64,000 nt of DNA from Salimicrobium halophilum (GTDB lineage Bacteria; Bacillota; Bacilli; Bacillales; Halobacillaceae). Positions 1-8,751 of the stretch are shown here, piece by piece. The notes under the pieces are model-generated. The model saw only the letters and a list, made by a program, of their open reading frames with translations. It searched no databases and was not told the origin of the DNA. Every line of letters starts with the position of its first letter. The stretch's first letter is position 1. The stretch lies in assembly GCF_900100295.1 (NCBI RefSeq), contig NZ_FNEV01000010.1:19838-83837 (forward strand), read 5' to 3'. Made by a program: the position numbers and the translations under genes.

Positions 1-1
1 T

Positions 2-307
2 TCTTTCCTCGGACATAGCGGAGAGCAATGGCTGATCTTTCTCGCTTTGGCGCTGATTCCTACGTTTCTCGGTCATTCCCTGTTAAACTGGTCCCTGAAA
101 TGGGTGAGTACGTCCCAGATTTCTATGGCCGTTCTTCTTGAGCCGGTCGGAGCGTCCATAATGGCTTATTTCCTGTTTGACGAAATCCTGAGCTGGACAC
201 AGCTTCTCGGAGGGGCCGTCGTCCTATTCGGTCTGATGATTTTCATCCTGAGTACGACCCGTAAAAGAAAACCGACGCTTTCGTATTCAGCGAGAAGACG
301 AGGGTGA
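2..307 (+). CDS. EamA/DMT-family transporter, C-terminal part
   Basis: The reading frame is already open at base 2, so the gene starts before the window; about 101 C-terminal residues are visible. They contain hydrophobic helices typical of the second EamA repeat of drug/metabolite exporters, with the family hallmark GHSLLNWSLKW, a helix ending in LLEPVGASIMAYFLFDE, a final helix GGAVVLFGLMIFIL, and a short basic tail. Substrate cannot be told. A second, complete EamA protein lies at 26543-27445. A short gap of 50 bases separates this gene from degV. Confidence 0.85.
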   Translation, partial: SFLGHSGEQWLIFLALALIPTFLGHSLLNWSLKWVSTSQISMAVLLEPVGASIMAYFLFDEILSWTQLLGGAVVLFGLMIFILSTTRKRKPTLSYSARRRG

Positions 308-357
308 GATTCTGTTATACTATACGAAACGATTTTACAGAGAGCAGGTGACGTGTT

Positions 358-1215
358 ATGACAATTCAAATCATTATCGACGGAGGAGCAGACGTTCCTT
401 CCTCTTTCATCGAAAAACAGGGCATCAAAGTAGTTCCTCTTAACCTTCATTTCGGAGAGGAACAATATAAAACCGGGGTGGACCTCGATCTTCAAAGCTT
501 TTATCGAAAGCTGAAAGCCGCTGATGAGCTCCCGCGCTCCTCGTCCCCGAGCCCTAATGACTTCTATGAAATGTATAAATCCGTCGACCCGGATACTCCG
601 ATTTTGAACCTTGCGCTGACGCAAGGGCTGAGCAGCACCTATGAGCATGCAGAAATGGGGAAACAGATGCTTCTCGAGGAAGAGCCGGACCGACGAATCG
701 CTGTAATCAATACGAAGACCGCTTCCTGTGGCGTAGCTTTGCTTGCGGATGACGCTGTAAAACGGATCGAAGAGGGAATGGCTTTCGAGGATATCGTTTC
801 CCATATGGAAGAACGTCTGGAGAAGGCGACGACCCTATTCGTGCTGAAAACGCTCGAGAACGTAATCAAGGGCGGAAGACTCGACCGCGTAAAAGGTACG
901 ATCGCAAAGACGCTGAACATCAAGCTCCTCATGAAAGCGACTGAAGAAGTGGGAGATATCGATGTTACGGAGAAAGTCCGCGGAAACAAAAAAGCGATCC
1001 GACGTCTCGTGGAACAGATCGGCGAATATACTTCTGATTTCGAAGATAAAGTGATCGCCATCTCCCATTGCAACGATGAAAAGAACGCCCAGGCTCTTCT
1101 TGAGAAAATCAAAGGAACCTACCCGTTCAAAGACTCGATCCTGACAGAAATGGGACCGCTCATCTCCACCTATTCCGGCGAAGGCGGGCTTGTTGTGGCG
1201 TTTTATAAGGATTAA
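358..1215 (+). CDS. DegV family fatty-acid-binding protein
   Basis: A 285-residue protein of normal DegV length. The N-terminus (IIIDGGADVPSSFIEK), the LTQGLSSTYEHA segment and the TLENVIKGGRLDRVKGTIAK segment match the family, which binds a long-chain fatty acid in a cleft; FakB proteins of this fold hand the fatty acid to the kinase FakA. No fakA is seen nearby, so a phospholipid role is only family knowledge. The start is an ATG behind a weak GAGCAGGTG ribosome site. A repeat island and a very strong terminator follow the stop. Confidence 0.9.
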   Translation: MTIQIIIDGGADVPSSFIEKQGIKVVPLNLHFGEEQYKTGVDLDLQSFYRKLKAADELPRSSSPSPNDFYEMYKSVDPDTPILNLALTQGLSSTYEHAEMGKQMLLEEEPDRRIAVINTKTASCGVALLADDAVKRIEEGMAFEDIVSHMEERLEKATTLFVLKTLENVIKGGRLDRVKGTIAKTLNIKLLMKATEEVGDIDVTEKVRGNKKAIRRLVEQIGEYTSDFEDKVIAISHCNDEKNAQALLEKIKGTYPFKDSILTEMGPLISTYSGEGGLVVAFYKD

Positions 1216-1219
1216 AAGG

Positions 1220-1376
1220 AAAAGCGGAGACACCTTGCTCAGCCCTTCTCGCATAAGAAAAAATCACCCTAAAGAAACACTTTTCTTCTTTATGGGTGAT
1301 TTTTTCTTATGTCGCTAAGGGCTAGGTGTCGTAGCTCGATCTGAAAAATGTGGAATCACCCCACTGAAAACTATAT
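1220..1376 (+). repeat. Family A hairpin repeat (one unit) plus truncated head
   Basis: One full family A unit runs from AAAGCGGAGACACC to about 1342 (TAGCTCGA in place of the usual TAGCTAGACA). It folds as a long imperfect hairpin: GACACCT pairs with AGGTGTC, AGCCCTT with AAGGGCT, and CATAAGAAAAAATCACCC with the arm around GGGTGATTTTTTCTTATG. A second copy that is only a head (AAAATGTGGAATCACCCC) follows directly at 1343-1376. The same subtype recurs at 30776-30902 and 59579-59700. Confidence 0.8.
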
Positions 1377-1416
1377 AAGAGGCTCGAATCTGAACTTCAG
1401 ATTCGAGCCTCTTTTT
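1377..1416 (+). terminator. Strong rho-independent terminator of degV
   Basis: An 18-bp perfect stem (AAGAGGCTCGAATCTGAA and its complement) closes around a single C and is followed by TTTTT. It lies 160 bases after degV, behind the family A repeat. It reads well on the plus strand. Confidence 0.85.
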
Positions 1417-1599
1417 ACAAGCATAAAAAGCTTTTGCGAGACGTTCAAGCATATAAAGGCAACGTGAGTGGACCGCAAAAACCATACCTGTCCACTCACC
1501 AACTGAAATAGTTCCTGAACGTCCTGATTCAACAAAAGCGCGACACTCAAACAAGATTATCTTTCCTGAGTGTCGCGCAAAAAAACTCGGAGCATAAGA
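1417..1599. repeat. Diverged family B palindrome cluster
   Basis: Two inverted repeats with the family B core lie here: GTGAGTGGA ... TCCACTCAC at 1464-1499 with an internal CCGCAAAA, and a perfect 12-bp GCGCGACACTCA/TGAGTGTCGCGC pair at 1538-1578. They correspond to the GAGTGTACCGCAA palindromes of the islands near 13.4, 31, 34.5 and 46.7 kb. No gene is supported in 1216-1642. Confidence 0.65.
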
Positions 1600-1629
1600 A
1601 AAAAGGACGCAGCAGCTATAGCGTCCTTT
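1600..1629 (-). terminator. Terminator of the MFS gene
   Basis: On the minus strand AAAGGACGC, a ten-base loop and GCGTCCTTTTTTC form a 9-bp stem with a T run, just after the MFS stop codon at 1643. Confidence 0.8.
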
Positions 1630-1642
1630 CGTCTCCACCCCG

Positions 1643-2917
1643 TTAACTTTCCGTATCGACCCCGTACCGCTCGGGGTCCGGTTTCGGAGAAAGAAGAGCC
1701 AGAATCGTCGCCGCTATCGGAAAGATGAGAATAGCGACGATCGCCTCCTGATATCCTCCGAACAAATCATAAAAGATACCGAACGGCAGCGGCCCCAGGG
1801 CTGACCCGATGACCATGACGGTTTGCGCCAACCCTTTGATACTCCCGAGGTGCATGCGCCCGAAATAATTCGGCCACACAATGTTCAAAGCGATTCTTTC
1901 AAACCCGTTCACCATTCCCCACACCACCGCGAAAGAGAATGCGAGAACGACAGAGTCCGTAAAGAACAGGAGTACCAGAGTAAGAATATGACCGGAAAAC
2001 GTGATGGCGAGCACGTAGTGGATGGAAAAACGATCGGCCAAATAGCCCGTAAGAAACGTTGTCGGGAAACCGACTACCGCCATGACTGTCAAAATCGTCG
2101 CCGCTATTCCGACACCGAGCCCTTTCATGTCCATGATCGATACGATATGGAAGGTAACGGCTGTATTGACGAGTGCCGGAACCATCACACAGAAGAGAAT
2201 GAACCAGAAGGTCCTTGTCTGCATCGCCTGCTTCAGCGTCCAGCTCACTTCACTGATTTCTCCGCTGATATCCTCTTCCCCGGGCTTCCTTTGAGGAACG
2301 CCGTCCGGTCGCGCTCCCACATCACCAGGCTGGTTGCGGACCAGCAAAAATGCGAGCGGCACGAAAATCACGAGAATGGAAATACCGAGCACGACCCATG
2401 CCGTACGCCATCCGAACGATTCGATCAGCCAAGCATTCAGAGGCGGGAACAAAGCGGAACTGGCGAAGGTACCGATGGCCATGACACTCAAAGCCCGGCC
2501 CCGCTTTTTGATGAACCATTGAGGGACAAGTGTATTCGGCACCAGCGTCATCGACCCCTGTCCGAGAAGGCGGATCAGGAAAAAGCCGATGAACATCATG
2601 ACCGGGCCCATGATGGCGGAATTCCAGAACAAGGCAAGAGCCAGTCCGGTACCGACACCGATCATCATGACCCGTTGCCCGAAACGATCCACCATCCTCC
2701 CTACCATGAATAGGGTGAATCCGGCCGCTAAAGTAGCTACAGAATATAAGCCGGACACCATGGAACGGCTGAATCCGAAATCCTCGATATAGTAATCTAT
2801 GAAAATCGAATTGGAATAGGTTTGTCCCGGCCCTGAGAAAAACACGCCAAGGGCCGCCACGAAGACGATCACCCATCCGTAATAGAATCTGGTATGTATC
2901 GGTGGTTTTTGATTCAT
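1643..2917 (-). CDS. MFS transporter, monocarboxylate/OFA-like
   Basis: A 424-residue protein with about twelve hydrophobic segments in two halves joined by a charged loop (residues about 195-225). The start HTRFYYGWVIVFVAALGVFFSGPGQ and the inter-helix motif GRMVDRFGQR resemble the oxalate/formate and monocarboxylate branch of the major facilitator superfamily. The substrate is unknown. ATG follows a GGAGG site and the gene appears to be transcribed alone, with its own terminator. Confidence 0.8.
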   Translation of the reverse strand: MNQKPPIHTRFYYGWVIVFVAALGVFFSGPGQTYSNSIFIDYYIEDFGFSRSMVSGLYSVATLAAGFTLFMVGRMVDRFGQRVMMIGVGTGLALALFWNSAIMGPVMMFIGFFLIRLLGQGSMTLVPNTLVPQWFIKKRGRALSVMAIGTFASSALFPPLNAWLIESFGWRTAWVVLGISILVIFVPLAFLLVRNQPGDVGARPDGVPQRKPGEEDISGEISEVSWTLKQAMQTRTFWFILFCVMVPALVNTAVTFHIVSIMDMKGLGVGIAATILTVMAVVGFPTTFLTGYLADRFSIHYVLAITFSGHILTLVLLFFTDSVVLAFSFAVVWGMVNGFERIALNIVWPNYFGRMHLGSIKGLAQTVMVIGSALGPLPFGIFYDLFGGYQEAIVAILIFPIAATILALLSPKPDPERYGVDTES

Positions 2918-2983
2918 GTTAAAGCCTCCTTCTTTAAAGCGAAGATTGCGAAATTACTCCCACTTCTACCTTTTTTCTGCTCA

Positions 2984-3008
2984 GAAAAAAAGCGGGTCGC
3001 CCCGCTTT
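2984..3008 (-). terminator. Terminator of the small Pro-rich gene
   Basis: Minus-strand stem AAGCGGG/CCCGCTT with a four-base loop, followed by a run of Ts (the A run at 2985-2991). It lies downstream of the stop codon at 3061. Confidence 0.75.
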
Positions 3009-3060
3009 GTCTGGTAATTATTCCATTATATCTCTTTCCCCTCATCCATGAAAGCGTTCG

Positions 3061-3243
3061 CTACTTCATCTGCTTCAGCATTTTCCCGATGTCCTGGATG
3101 ACCGGTGTGATCTGCTTCACTGTATCAAGCACCTGATTCGTCGTGGTCAGAAGTTCATCCATATCAATCGACTTCGAAGGCGGGTCCTCTTCCATGGGTG
3201 GATACTCCGGAGGATAAGGAGGCCATCCTTTTGGCGGATACAT
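3061..3243 (-). CDS. Small proline-rich protein, unknown
   Basis: A 60-residue protein. The N-terminal third is rich in proline and aromatic residues (MYPPKGWPPYPPEYPP); the C-terminal half is a predicted amphipathic helix (LLTTTNQVLDTVKQITPVIQ). I chose the ATG at 3243 because GGGGAGG sits eight bases before it; a longer frame upstream has no ribosome site. The composition is that of small spore- or surface-associated proteins of Bacillaceae, but I do not recognise the family and assign no function. Confidence 0.65.
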   Translation of the reverse strand: MYPPKGWPPYPPEYPPMEEDPPSKSIDMDELLTTTNQVLDTVKQITPVIQDIGKMLKQMK

Positions 3244-3333
3244 ACATCCCCTCCCCTTTCTACCTTTATATCTCAACTATATGTACACTTCCCTGAAATG
3301 TGAAAAGGGCCGGGAGTTCTCCCGCGCCCATTT

Positions 3334-3570
3334 TCAAACAGCCAATTTCTTCTTCAATCTATCCCTCTGTACTCCGAGAACCTTCTCCCCTTCCACGAAA
3401 GTCACCGGCGTGCCGTATACACCTTCCTGTTGCATCGTTCTGAGGTTTTCAAGGTTTCCGGTGACGGTCTTCTCTTCGTAAGTCACGCCCCAGGAATCAA
3501 GTAGCTCTCTGACTTTATCACATTGGGCACATGGTTCACTCGTATACAAAACTACTCGTTTTCCGCTCAC
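3334..3570 (-). CDS. Glutaredoxin-like thiol protein
   Basis: A 78-residue protein with a thioredoxin-fold pattern: VVLYTSEPCAQC near the N-terminus gives a CxxC active site, and GVYGTPVTFVEGEKVLG supplies the cis-proline segment that follows it in glutaredoxins. The GTG at 3570 is preferred over the TTG at 3576 because AGGAGGG then lies eight bases upstream. It probably reduces disulfides or mixed thiols in the cytosol. Substrates are unknown. Confidence 0.8.
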   Translation of the reverse strand: MSGKRVVLYTSEPCAQCDKVRELLDSWGVTYEEKTVTGNLENLRTMQQEGVYGTPVTFVEGEKVLGVQRDRLKKKLAV

Positions 3571-3604
3571 TTTCAATCCCTCCTGGATGCCTTGTTTTTT
3601 CTGT

Positions 3605-4249
3605 CTAGTGGCGGAACAAATCCTCCACAGGAGTATCTCCTTGCACTACGTCGAAACTCTTATCTTCTGCTTTCGGGTGCGTCAATGCCGCGACAAGTAC
3701 AGCCGCCACATCTTCTCTTGCTATGGATTCGCCTCCGTTCACATGTTCACTGAGAAAGACCGTCCCCGTCCCATCTTCATTCGTGAGCGGACCTGGGCGT
3801 ACGATCGTATAAGGTACCCCTGAAGATTTCAGATATTCATCAGCTCTATGTTTAGCGAACAAGTAGTGTTTGATTTCGCGGTTCCCTGCTTCCGGGCGAT
3901 CCGCTGCCATGGAACTCAGCATCACGAAGCGTTGCACCCCGAAGTGTTTCGCACGGTCGATAGCCTTGATAGCGCCCTCCTGATCGATGATGATCGTCAT
4001 CTCTGCTCCTGTATCTGCTCCTGATCCCGCAGCGAAGATGACGGCATCGACGTCCGCATAGGCGGATTCGAAATCTTTCTCCAGATCTCCGAGCACGGCC
4101 GAGACCCCATCCTTCTGAAACATCTCTTTCTGATCTTTGGAACGTACCATCGCAACAGGCGTATAGGATGTCGTCTGTTTCAATTTCTCTACCACAAGCT
4201 TCCCTACTCTTCCTGCTGCTCCTATAACTAGAACTTTTATCAGAAACAC
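3605..4249 (-). CDS. NAD(P)-binding atypical SDR family protein
   Basis: A protein of about 214 residues with an N-terminal Rossmann motif (VLVIGAAGRVGKLVVEKL), the segment VDAVIFAAGSGADTG, and a later MLSSMAADRP. This matches small atypical short-chain dehydrogenases such as B. subtilis YhfK and YwnB, which bind NAD(P) and often lack the classical YxxxK. The start is uncertain: GTG at 4249 almost overlaps the GGGGAGGT site, while a CTG at about 4243 would be better spaced. The stop is 31 bases from the glutaredoxin-like gene. Confidence 0.8.
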   Translation of the reverse strand: MFLIKVLVIGAAGRVGKLVVEKLKQTTSYTPVAMVRSKDQKEMFQKDGVSAVLGDLEKDFESAYADVDAVIFAAGSGADTGAEMTIIIDQEGAIKAIDRAKHFGVQRFVMLSSMAADRPEAGNREIKHYLFAKHRADEYLKSSGVPYTIVRPGPLTNEDGTGTVFLSEHVNGGESIAREDVAAVLVAALTHPKAEDKSFDVVQGDTPVEDLFRH

Positions 4250-4382
4250 CTCCCCAACACGTGTCTATGCCTCTCCCATACCCTTTCCATCAGCAGGAAA
4301 AACCAACGAAAATGCATAACGTCAGCGTTGGGCCTGTTTTTCTGACATTTCTCCATTAAAAAAAGCAGAAGAGTTCCCTCTT

Positions 4383-4847
4383 CTACTTCTTCAGCTCATC
4401 CGCAAACATTCCGAGCTTCTTCAACAGCGGAATGATCTGTTCTTTTTCCTCATCGGTCAGACCACCCATCACCGTCTCCAGACGCTTCCAGTGATCAGGG
4501 AAAATCTGATTCAACAACTCTTTCCCTTTATCCGTAATTGCCGCGTAAGTAATCCGGCGGTCTGTCGGACACGGGACCCGTTCCAGGTACCCCTTCTTCT
4601 CGAGTTTGTCCACGACGTACGTAATACTTCCGCTCGCGAGCAGAATCTTCTCTCCTATCTTCTGTAGCGGCTGCTCTCCCTGGTGATAGAGAAGTTCCAT
4701 CACCCCGAATTCTGTCGGGTTCAAGCCATGCTTTTGTATATCATCTTTCGCCAGATCGGCAATCGCTCTTTCCGCTTTCGCCAATACGACGAACAATTTC
4801 AAGGAAGGGTCTTCTTTTTTCTTTCTGTATAACTCCTGTTCGTCCAT
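4383..4847 (-). CDS. MarR family transcriptional regulator
   Basis: A 154-residue regulator with the MarR winged helix: recognition region GEKILLASGSITYVVDKLEKKGY and wing RVPCPTDRRITYAAITDKG. The one Cys is in the wing base, a place where some MarR proteins sense oxidants or quinones. ATG at 4847 is chosen because CAGGAGAGG lies at normal spacing; a frame 22 codons longer lacks a site. A palindromic motif at 4871-4889 just upstream may be its own operator. A methyltransferase is transcribed divergently. Confidence 0.85.
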   Translation of the reverse strand: MDEQELYRKKKEDPSLKLFVVLAKAERAIADLAKDDIQKHGLNPTEFGVMELLYHQGEQPLQKIGEKILLASGSITYVVDKLEKKGYLERVPCPTDRRITYAAITDKGKELLNQIFPDHWKRLETVMGGLTDEEKEQIIPLLKKLGMFADELKK

Positions 4848-4870
4848 ACGCTTCGTCCTCTCCTGTATAA

Positions 4871-4889
4871 TATCGTTAACGTTAGTATA
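4871..4889. promoter_or_regulatory. Candidate MarR operator
   Basis: TATCGTTAACGTTAGTATA contains a perfect CGTTAACG core in an imperfect longer palindrome. It sits in the region between the MarR gene and the divergent methyltransferase gene, where an autoregulated MarR protein would bind. This is inferred from position and symmetry only. Confidence 0.4.
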
Positions 4890-4978
4890 GATATCCCCTT
4901 TCTCCCGTGTCAAACCTATTCTATTTCCGTCACCTGTGTCATAATGACGGTAGTATATACAGAAAGCGGTGAGAATTC

Positions 4979-5611
4979 TTGCTTGAAGATACAGGAGAAA
5001 GGGTCATCCCTGAATTTATGAGCCCCGAGAACATGCTGTTGCTCGAACATATGGCACGATATCAATTCGCCCTGCCGCACTTGTACGGTCGTGTCCTCGA
5101 TCTTTCCTGCGGGGCAGGGTACGGAACTCATATGATAGCCAAACACAGAAAGAAAGAAGTCGACGAAGTCGTCGGTGTAGACATCGATGAAGAAATCATA
5201 CGCTACGCCAAAGGGAAATACTATCATCCCAAGTCTTCCTTCCAGGTGCATAATGCCATCGACCAGGAGCTTCCTGAAAAACTCGGCACCTTCGACTCTA
5301 TCGTAAGCTTCGAAACGATTGAACACATCGAAGAAGAACAGGAACTGCTACGTAACTATTACCGACTTCTGAAACCCGGAGGCACGCTGATCGTTTCCAC
5401 TCCTTTCGGCGAAGGACGCGGCATTCCCTCCGGATCGAAATTCCACGTCCATCAGCTGACCGTGGAAGAATTTAAGAATCTATTCGAGGATTACGAAGAA
5501 ACATCCTTCTACTATCAAAAAGGCGTACTGATCGAACCCCGGCGTGAGAACATCCATTATCCGCTTGGGGTAGCTATATCGAAAAAAGCTCAGTCAGAGA
5601 AAGCTACATGA
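4979..5611 (+). CDS. Class I SAM-dependent methyltransferase
   Basis: A 210-residue methyltransferase. Motif I is VLDLSCGAGYGTHMIA, the acidic motif II is VVGVDIDEEII, and EHIEEEQELLRNYYRLLKPGG is the motif IV-V region. The start is a TTG at 4979 behind GCGGTGAG. The substrate is not predictable; the family includes ubiquinone/menaquinone-like and small-molecule methyltransferases. It runs tail-to-tail with the lipid kinase gene, overlapping its end by 22 bases. Confidence 0.8.
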   Translation: MLEDTGERVIPEFMSPENMLLLEHMARYQFALPHLYGRVLDLSCGAGYGTHMIAKHRKKEVDEVVGVDIDEEIIRYAKGKYYHPKSSFQVHNAIDQELPEKLGTFDSIVSFETIEHIEEEQELLRNYYRLLKPGGTLIVSTPFGEGRGIPSGSKFHVHQLTVEEFKNLFEDYEETSFYYQKGVLIEPRRENIHYPLGVAISKKAQSEKAT

Positions 5612-6510
5612 GTCCCCTGGTTCCCTACGAGGAACGAGAGATGTTTCGGGAGAAGGTGGATTTCAGCAGGAGTCTCACCTTCTATCTCCCCGTCTCTGTC
5701 CACTTCTTCGACAGGGTCCGAAGAGATCTTGATGTGAGATGCTTTGGCATACGCCAGCTCCCGGAAATTATCTTCATTCGTCCACGGCCGGTTCATCGTC
5801 ATCAGCTCCCGGAACAGACGGAAATTCGAATCTTTCACGACCATGATGTTGAAATAGCCATCATCGAGTTTGATGTCAGGGTCAGGCACCTGCCTCGTAC
5901 CTATGAACCCTCCGTTCATCACCATGAGCATGACGGCTTCCCCTTCCATCTCTTTCCCATCCAGATCCAGCTTGTAAGAGAACGTCTCCGCTCCACTCAT
6001 CGTCTTGAAAGCACTGATGAAATAACTGAGTACCCCGAGACTATCTTTCTGGTCTTCGTCGATATTATGAGATGTCTTCGTGACGAGACCGATCCCCCAG
6101 AAGTTCGCAAAATATTTGTCGTCCGCTTTTCCGATATCCACTTCCTTCGCTTCCCCCTTCACAAGGGCGCGGGCTGCCTGAGCAAGATCCATCGGAAGTC
6201 CGAGCGTCCTCGCAAAGTCGTTACACGTTCCTGCCGGAAGAACCCCGAGAAGCGGCGCATTCTCTTCCTCAGCGAAGATGTTGACACATTCGTGAACGGT
6301 TCCGTCTCCCCCAAGAATAAAAAAAACTTCAATTTCCTGTTTATATTTATCTGCTGTGAGGTATAAATCATCGATGTCTTCCGTTTGTACGGTGATCAGC
6401 TGTTTCACTTCCGCCGCGAGCACCGGCAGCACCTGTGCCAGGCTATGTTCGATCTCTTCATTCCCGGCATTCGCATGATAGACTAATAGTCCTTTATTGA
6501 AACGGGGCAT
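5590..6510 (-). CDS. Diacylglycerol kinase family lipid kinase
   Basis: A 306-residue protein of the DagK/YegS family, which phosphorylates diacylglycerol or related lipids with ATP. The catalytic-domain motif FILGGDGTVHECVN and the following LGVLPAGTCNDFARTLGLP are intact. The C-terminal beta-sandwich domain contains DGYFNIMVV and VDRDGEIEGETPAEIHLLP. ATG follows a GAGGAGG site. It likely recycles diacylglycerol released by lipoteichoic acid synthesis or serves a similar lipid; the exact lipid is not known. Confidence 0.9.
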   Translation of the reverse strand: MPRFNKGLLVYHANAGNEEIEHSLAQVLPVLAAEVKQLITVQTEDIDDLYLTADKYKQEIEVFFILGGDGTVHECVNIFAEEENAPLLGVLPAGTCNDFARTLGLPMDLAQAARALVKGEAKEVDIGKADDKYFANFWGIGLVTKTSHNIDEDQKDSLGVLSYFISAFKTMSGAETFSYKLDLDGKEMEGEAVMLMVMNGGFIGTRQVPDPDIKLDDGYFNIMVVKDSNFRLFRELMTMNRPWTNEDNFRELAYAKASHIKISSDPVEEVDRDGEIEGETPAEIHLLPKHLSFLVGNQGTHVAFSD

Positions 6511-6674
6511 GAGAATTTCCTCCTCTATATGTACACACTAAGGATATCATTTCCTTTCTCTCCCTTCCTTAAACTTGAAGCAGAGGGAAATAACCTACCT
6601 TAACGTCTAGTAAGTTATGACAAATTCAGTTAAAATGGTTTAAGAATAGACACAGCAAAAAAAGGATGGAACTA

Positions 6675-7346
6675 ATGATATATTCAGTGAACCTTTGGAA
6701 GTTATTTTGGAAACGGGACCAGGAATTGTGGAAGCTGAAACAGGCGGAGCGGATCCGTAACGTATGGAACATGCTGTTCGTTCTGTTATTTGCCACAATC
6801 CTCACCTTTGTATGGACGGCCTGGATCGGTCTCGGAACAGACCCGATCTCCGCTAATATGCTAGAACTCAACCGCCTGGAATATGAATGGAGAAAGGCAT
6901 GGTTCATGCTTGGACGGATAGGATACGCGCTACTCTTCTATTCTTTCATCCTTTTTTTCTCGACCCTTATATTCTGGCTTTTCAACACGGCTTCTTATAA
7001 AAGAATCATGATTATGCAGATGAACGTTCTTCTCCTTATGCTTCTTGAGCGTATCACGTGGATCCCGCTACTTACATATGCAGGACTGGACTGGTTCGTC
7101 TCCCCGCTTTCTTTCGGGGTGATCGCCTCTTATTTCACGGATCTTACATGGATCATTTACTTTTTCGGTGCAGTGTCTTTGTTCCAGTTATTCATCATCT
7201 GGTATCAGGTCGCCTCCCTGAAAAAAATGTCGTCCACACGCCCCGGATGGATCTGGACAGGGGTCATCATCTGGCACATCGTCTTGTGGTGCGGAACCGC
7301 TGCGCTTAGTTACTATGACATCGTACTCGTATATTTACTGAGATAA
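6675..7346 (+). CDS. Multi-pass membrane protein, possibly Yip1/YknW-like
   Basis: A 223-residue protein with about five membrane segments (for example FVLLFATILTFVWTAWIGL, LFYSFILFFSTLIFWLF and VIIWHIVLWCGTAALSYY). I prefer the ATG at 6675 because AAAAAGG then lies at proper spacing; an ATG nine bases upstream overlaps that site. The HlyD-type adaptor gene begins 26 bases later, so the two are an operon. This resembles the yknW-yknX order of B. subtilis, in which YknW is a Yip1-type membrane protein, but I cannot prove that fold here. Confidence 0.65.
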   Translation: MIYSVNLWKLFWKRDQELWKLKQAERIRNVWNMLFVLLFATILTFVWTAWIGLGTDPISANMLELNRLEYEWRKAWFMLGRIGYALLFYSFILFFSTLIFWLFNTASYKRIMIMQMNVLLLMLLERITWIPLLTYAGLDWFVSPLSFGVIASYFTDLTWIIYFFGAVSLFQLFIIWYQVASLKKMSSTRPGWIWTGVIIWHIVLWCGTAALSYYDIVLVYLLR

Positions 7347-7371
7347 TCCATAGAAAGAAGAGGGACATCGT

Positions 7372-8607
7372 ATGACGAAAAAACAAAGAGTGATCAGAAG
7401 GATTGTCGGAGTAAGTATCATTCTATTCATCACCTTGAACGGGTTGCTCGTTTACTTCGACCAGAAGAACCGGGTCACGCAGAAATCCTATATCGAAGAA
7501 TGGTCTCAATCCTTTACCGGAGACATATTCGAACGACTCGAGACCGAAGGGGTATTCGCCTCTTCCGACAAGAATAATGTCTATTTCGATCACGACCGGG
7601 GGAGCTTCCGGGAATTCCTTGTCGAAGAAGGGGACGCCGTGAACGAAGGCGATGATTTATACACGTATAAAGTACTCAACTATGCTTCGAGAGAAGCGGA
7701 ACTCGAGTCGGAAATAGATCGATTGGAAGAAGACGTCGATGCCCTTGAAGAGTATATCGATGAAATCGAAGACTACGACATTCCCGAACCCGACACGGAT
7801 ATAGAAGATGAAGATTATGATCATCCGACTCCTTCCTCCTATGTGGAAGCCGAATTCGAACAGGAAGAAAAAGTCGCTGAAAAAGAGATGGAACTCGCCC
7901 AGAAAGAAGCGGAGCTTGCCATGGTGGAAGACCAGCTGGACCAGCTCGAAGATGAAGGAGAAACGATCACGGTCACCAGCGCTTTCGACGGAACGGTAAC
8001 GGACATCTCAGAATCGCTTGAGGATCCGGTCCTGACTCTTCAATCCACCGAGTTGCTACTTCGCGGTAATTTATCAGAGGAAGAGAGAAAACAGGTCGAA
8101 GAAGAAATGACGACCATCGCAGAGATTCCGGAAGATGACATCGTCGTGAGCGGTGAAATTTCCACCCTTCATGAGTTCCCGGAAGAGACGAACCTTCACC
8201 TGACGAGCAGCTATCCGTTCGAAGCTGATGTCACTACGGACGATGAAGAAATCTTGCCTGGATACCACGCCGAGGTTGATATCATCACCGATGAATCCAT
8301 CGACACGACCATCGCTCTCGACAAAGCTCTGATCAGTGACGAGAACCTGTATGCATGGGTCATGAACGAAGAAGGTCTACTGGAGCGACGCTCGATCGCA
8401 ACCGCGTTGAAAGAAAAAAACCTGATTGAAGTGACAGAAGGACTGGAGTCGGGAGAATGGCTGGCCGTCGAAGAAGAAGATGAGTTCCGCAACAACGCTC
8501 CCTTCCTTACACCTCTGGACACGGAAAATCTGGATGTCAGCCGCCTGTTCGCCCTGGAATCCGAAACGATGATCACGTACGGCTTACTTGGTCTCATCAG
8601 TCGCTGA
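7372..8607 (+). CDS. HlyD/YknX-like membrane fusion (efflux adaptor) protein
   Basis: A 411-residue adaptor. A signal-anchor helix (VGVSIILFITLNGLLVYF) is followed by a lipoyl-type half domain (FLVEEGDAVNEGDDLYTYKV), a long very acidic coiled coil (residues about 105-200, many Glu/Asp), the second lipoyl half (ITVTSAFDGTVTDI) and a beta-barrel. Such proteins link a membrane pump to the exterior. No ATPase or permease follows, unlike yknYZ, so its pump must be elsewhere or missing. The acidity fits a halophile. Confidence 0.8.
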   Translation: MTKKQRVIRRIVGVSIILFITLNGLLVYFDQKNRVTQKSYIEEWSQSFTGDIFERLETEGVFASSDKNNVYFDHDRGSFREFLVEEGDAVNEGDDLYTYKVLNYASREAELESEIDRLEEDVDALEEYIDEIEDYDIPEPDTDIEDEDYDHPTPSSYVEAEFEQEEKVAEKEMELAQKEAELAMVEDQLDQLEDEGETITVTSAFDGTVTDISESLEDPVLTLQSTELLLRGNLSEEERKQVEEEMTTIAEIPEDDIVVSGEISTLHEFPEETNLHLTSSYPFEADVTTDDEEILPGYHAEVDIITDESIDTTIALDKALISDENLYAWVMNEEGLLERRSIATALKEKNLIEVTEGLESGEWLAVEEEDEFRNNAPFLTPLDTENLDVSRLFALESETMITYGLLGLISR

Positions 8608-8626
8608 GCCACCGATTCCACAAAGC

Positions 8627-8658
8627 ACTCTCCTCCTTTTGCGGGGGAGAGTTTTTTA
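8627..8658 (+). terminator. Terminator of the adaptor operon
   Basis: ACTCTCC pairs with GGAGAGT around a pyrimidine-rich loop and is followed by TTTTTT, 20 bases after the stop codon at 8607. Confidence 0.85.
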
Positions 8659-8751
8659 TTTGCATTTCCGCTATCCTGGTGCCACGATGAAAAGGAGAAC
8701 ACCCTTCTATAACAACCTTTTTTTCGCACCAATAGAAAGGAAAGATATACA

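Noticed and set aside
1315..1638. A 107-codon minus-strand frame across the 1.4 kb island
   Set aside because: It crosses two terminators and the repeat, and has no ribosome site. Coding is not supported.
1823..2713. A 296-codon plus-strand frame antisense to the MFS gene
   Set aside because: Composition is poor (many His/Arg/Asp), there is no ribosome site, and the minus-strand frame is a clear transporter.
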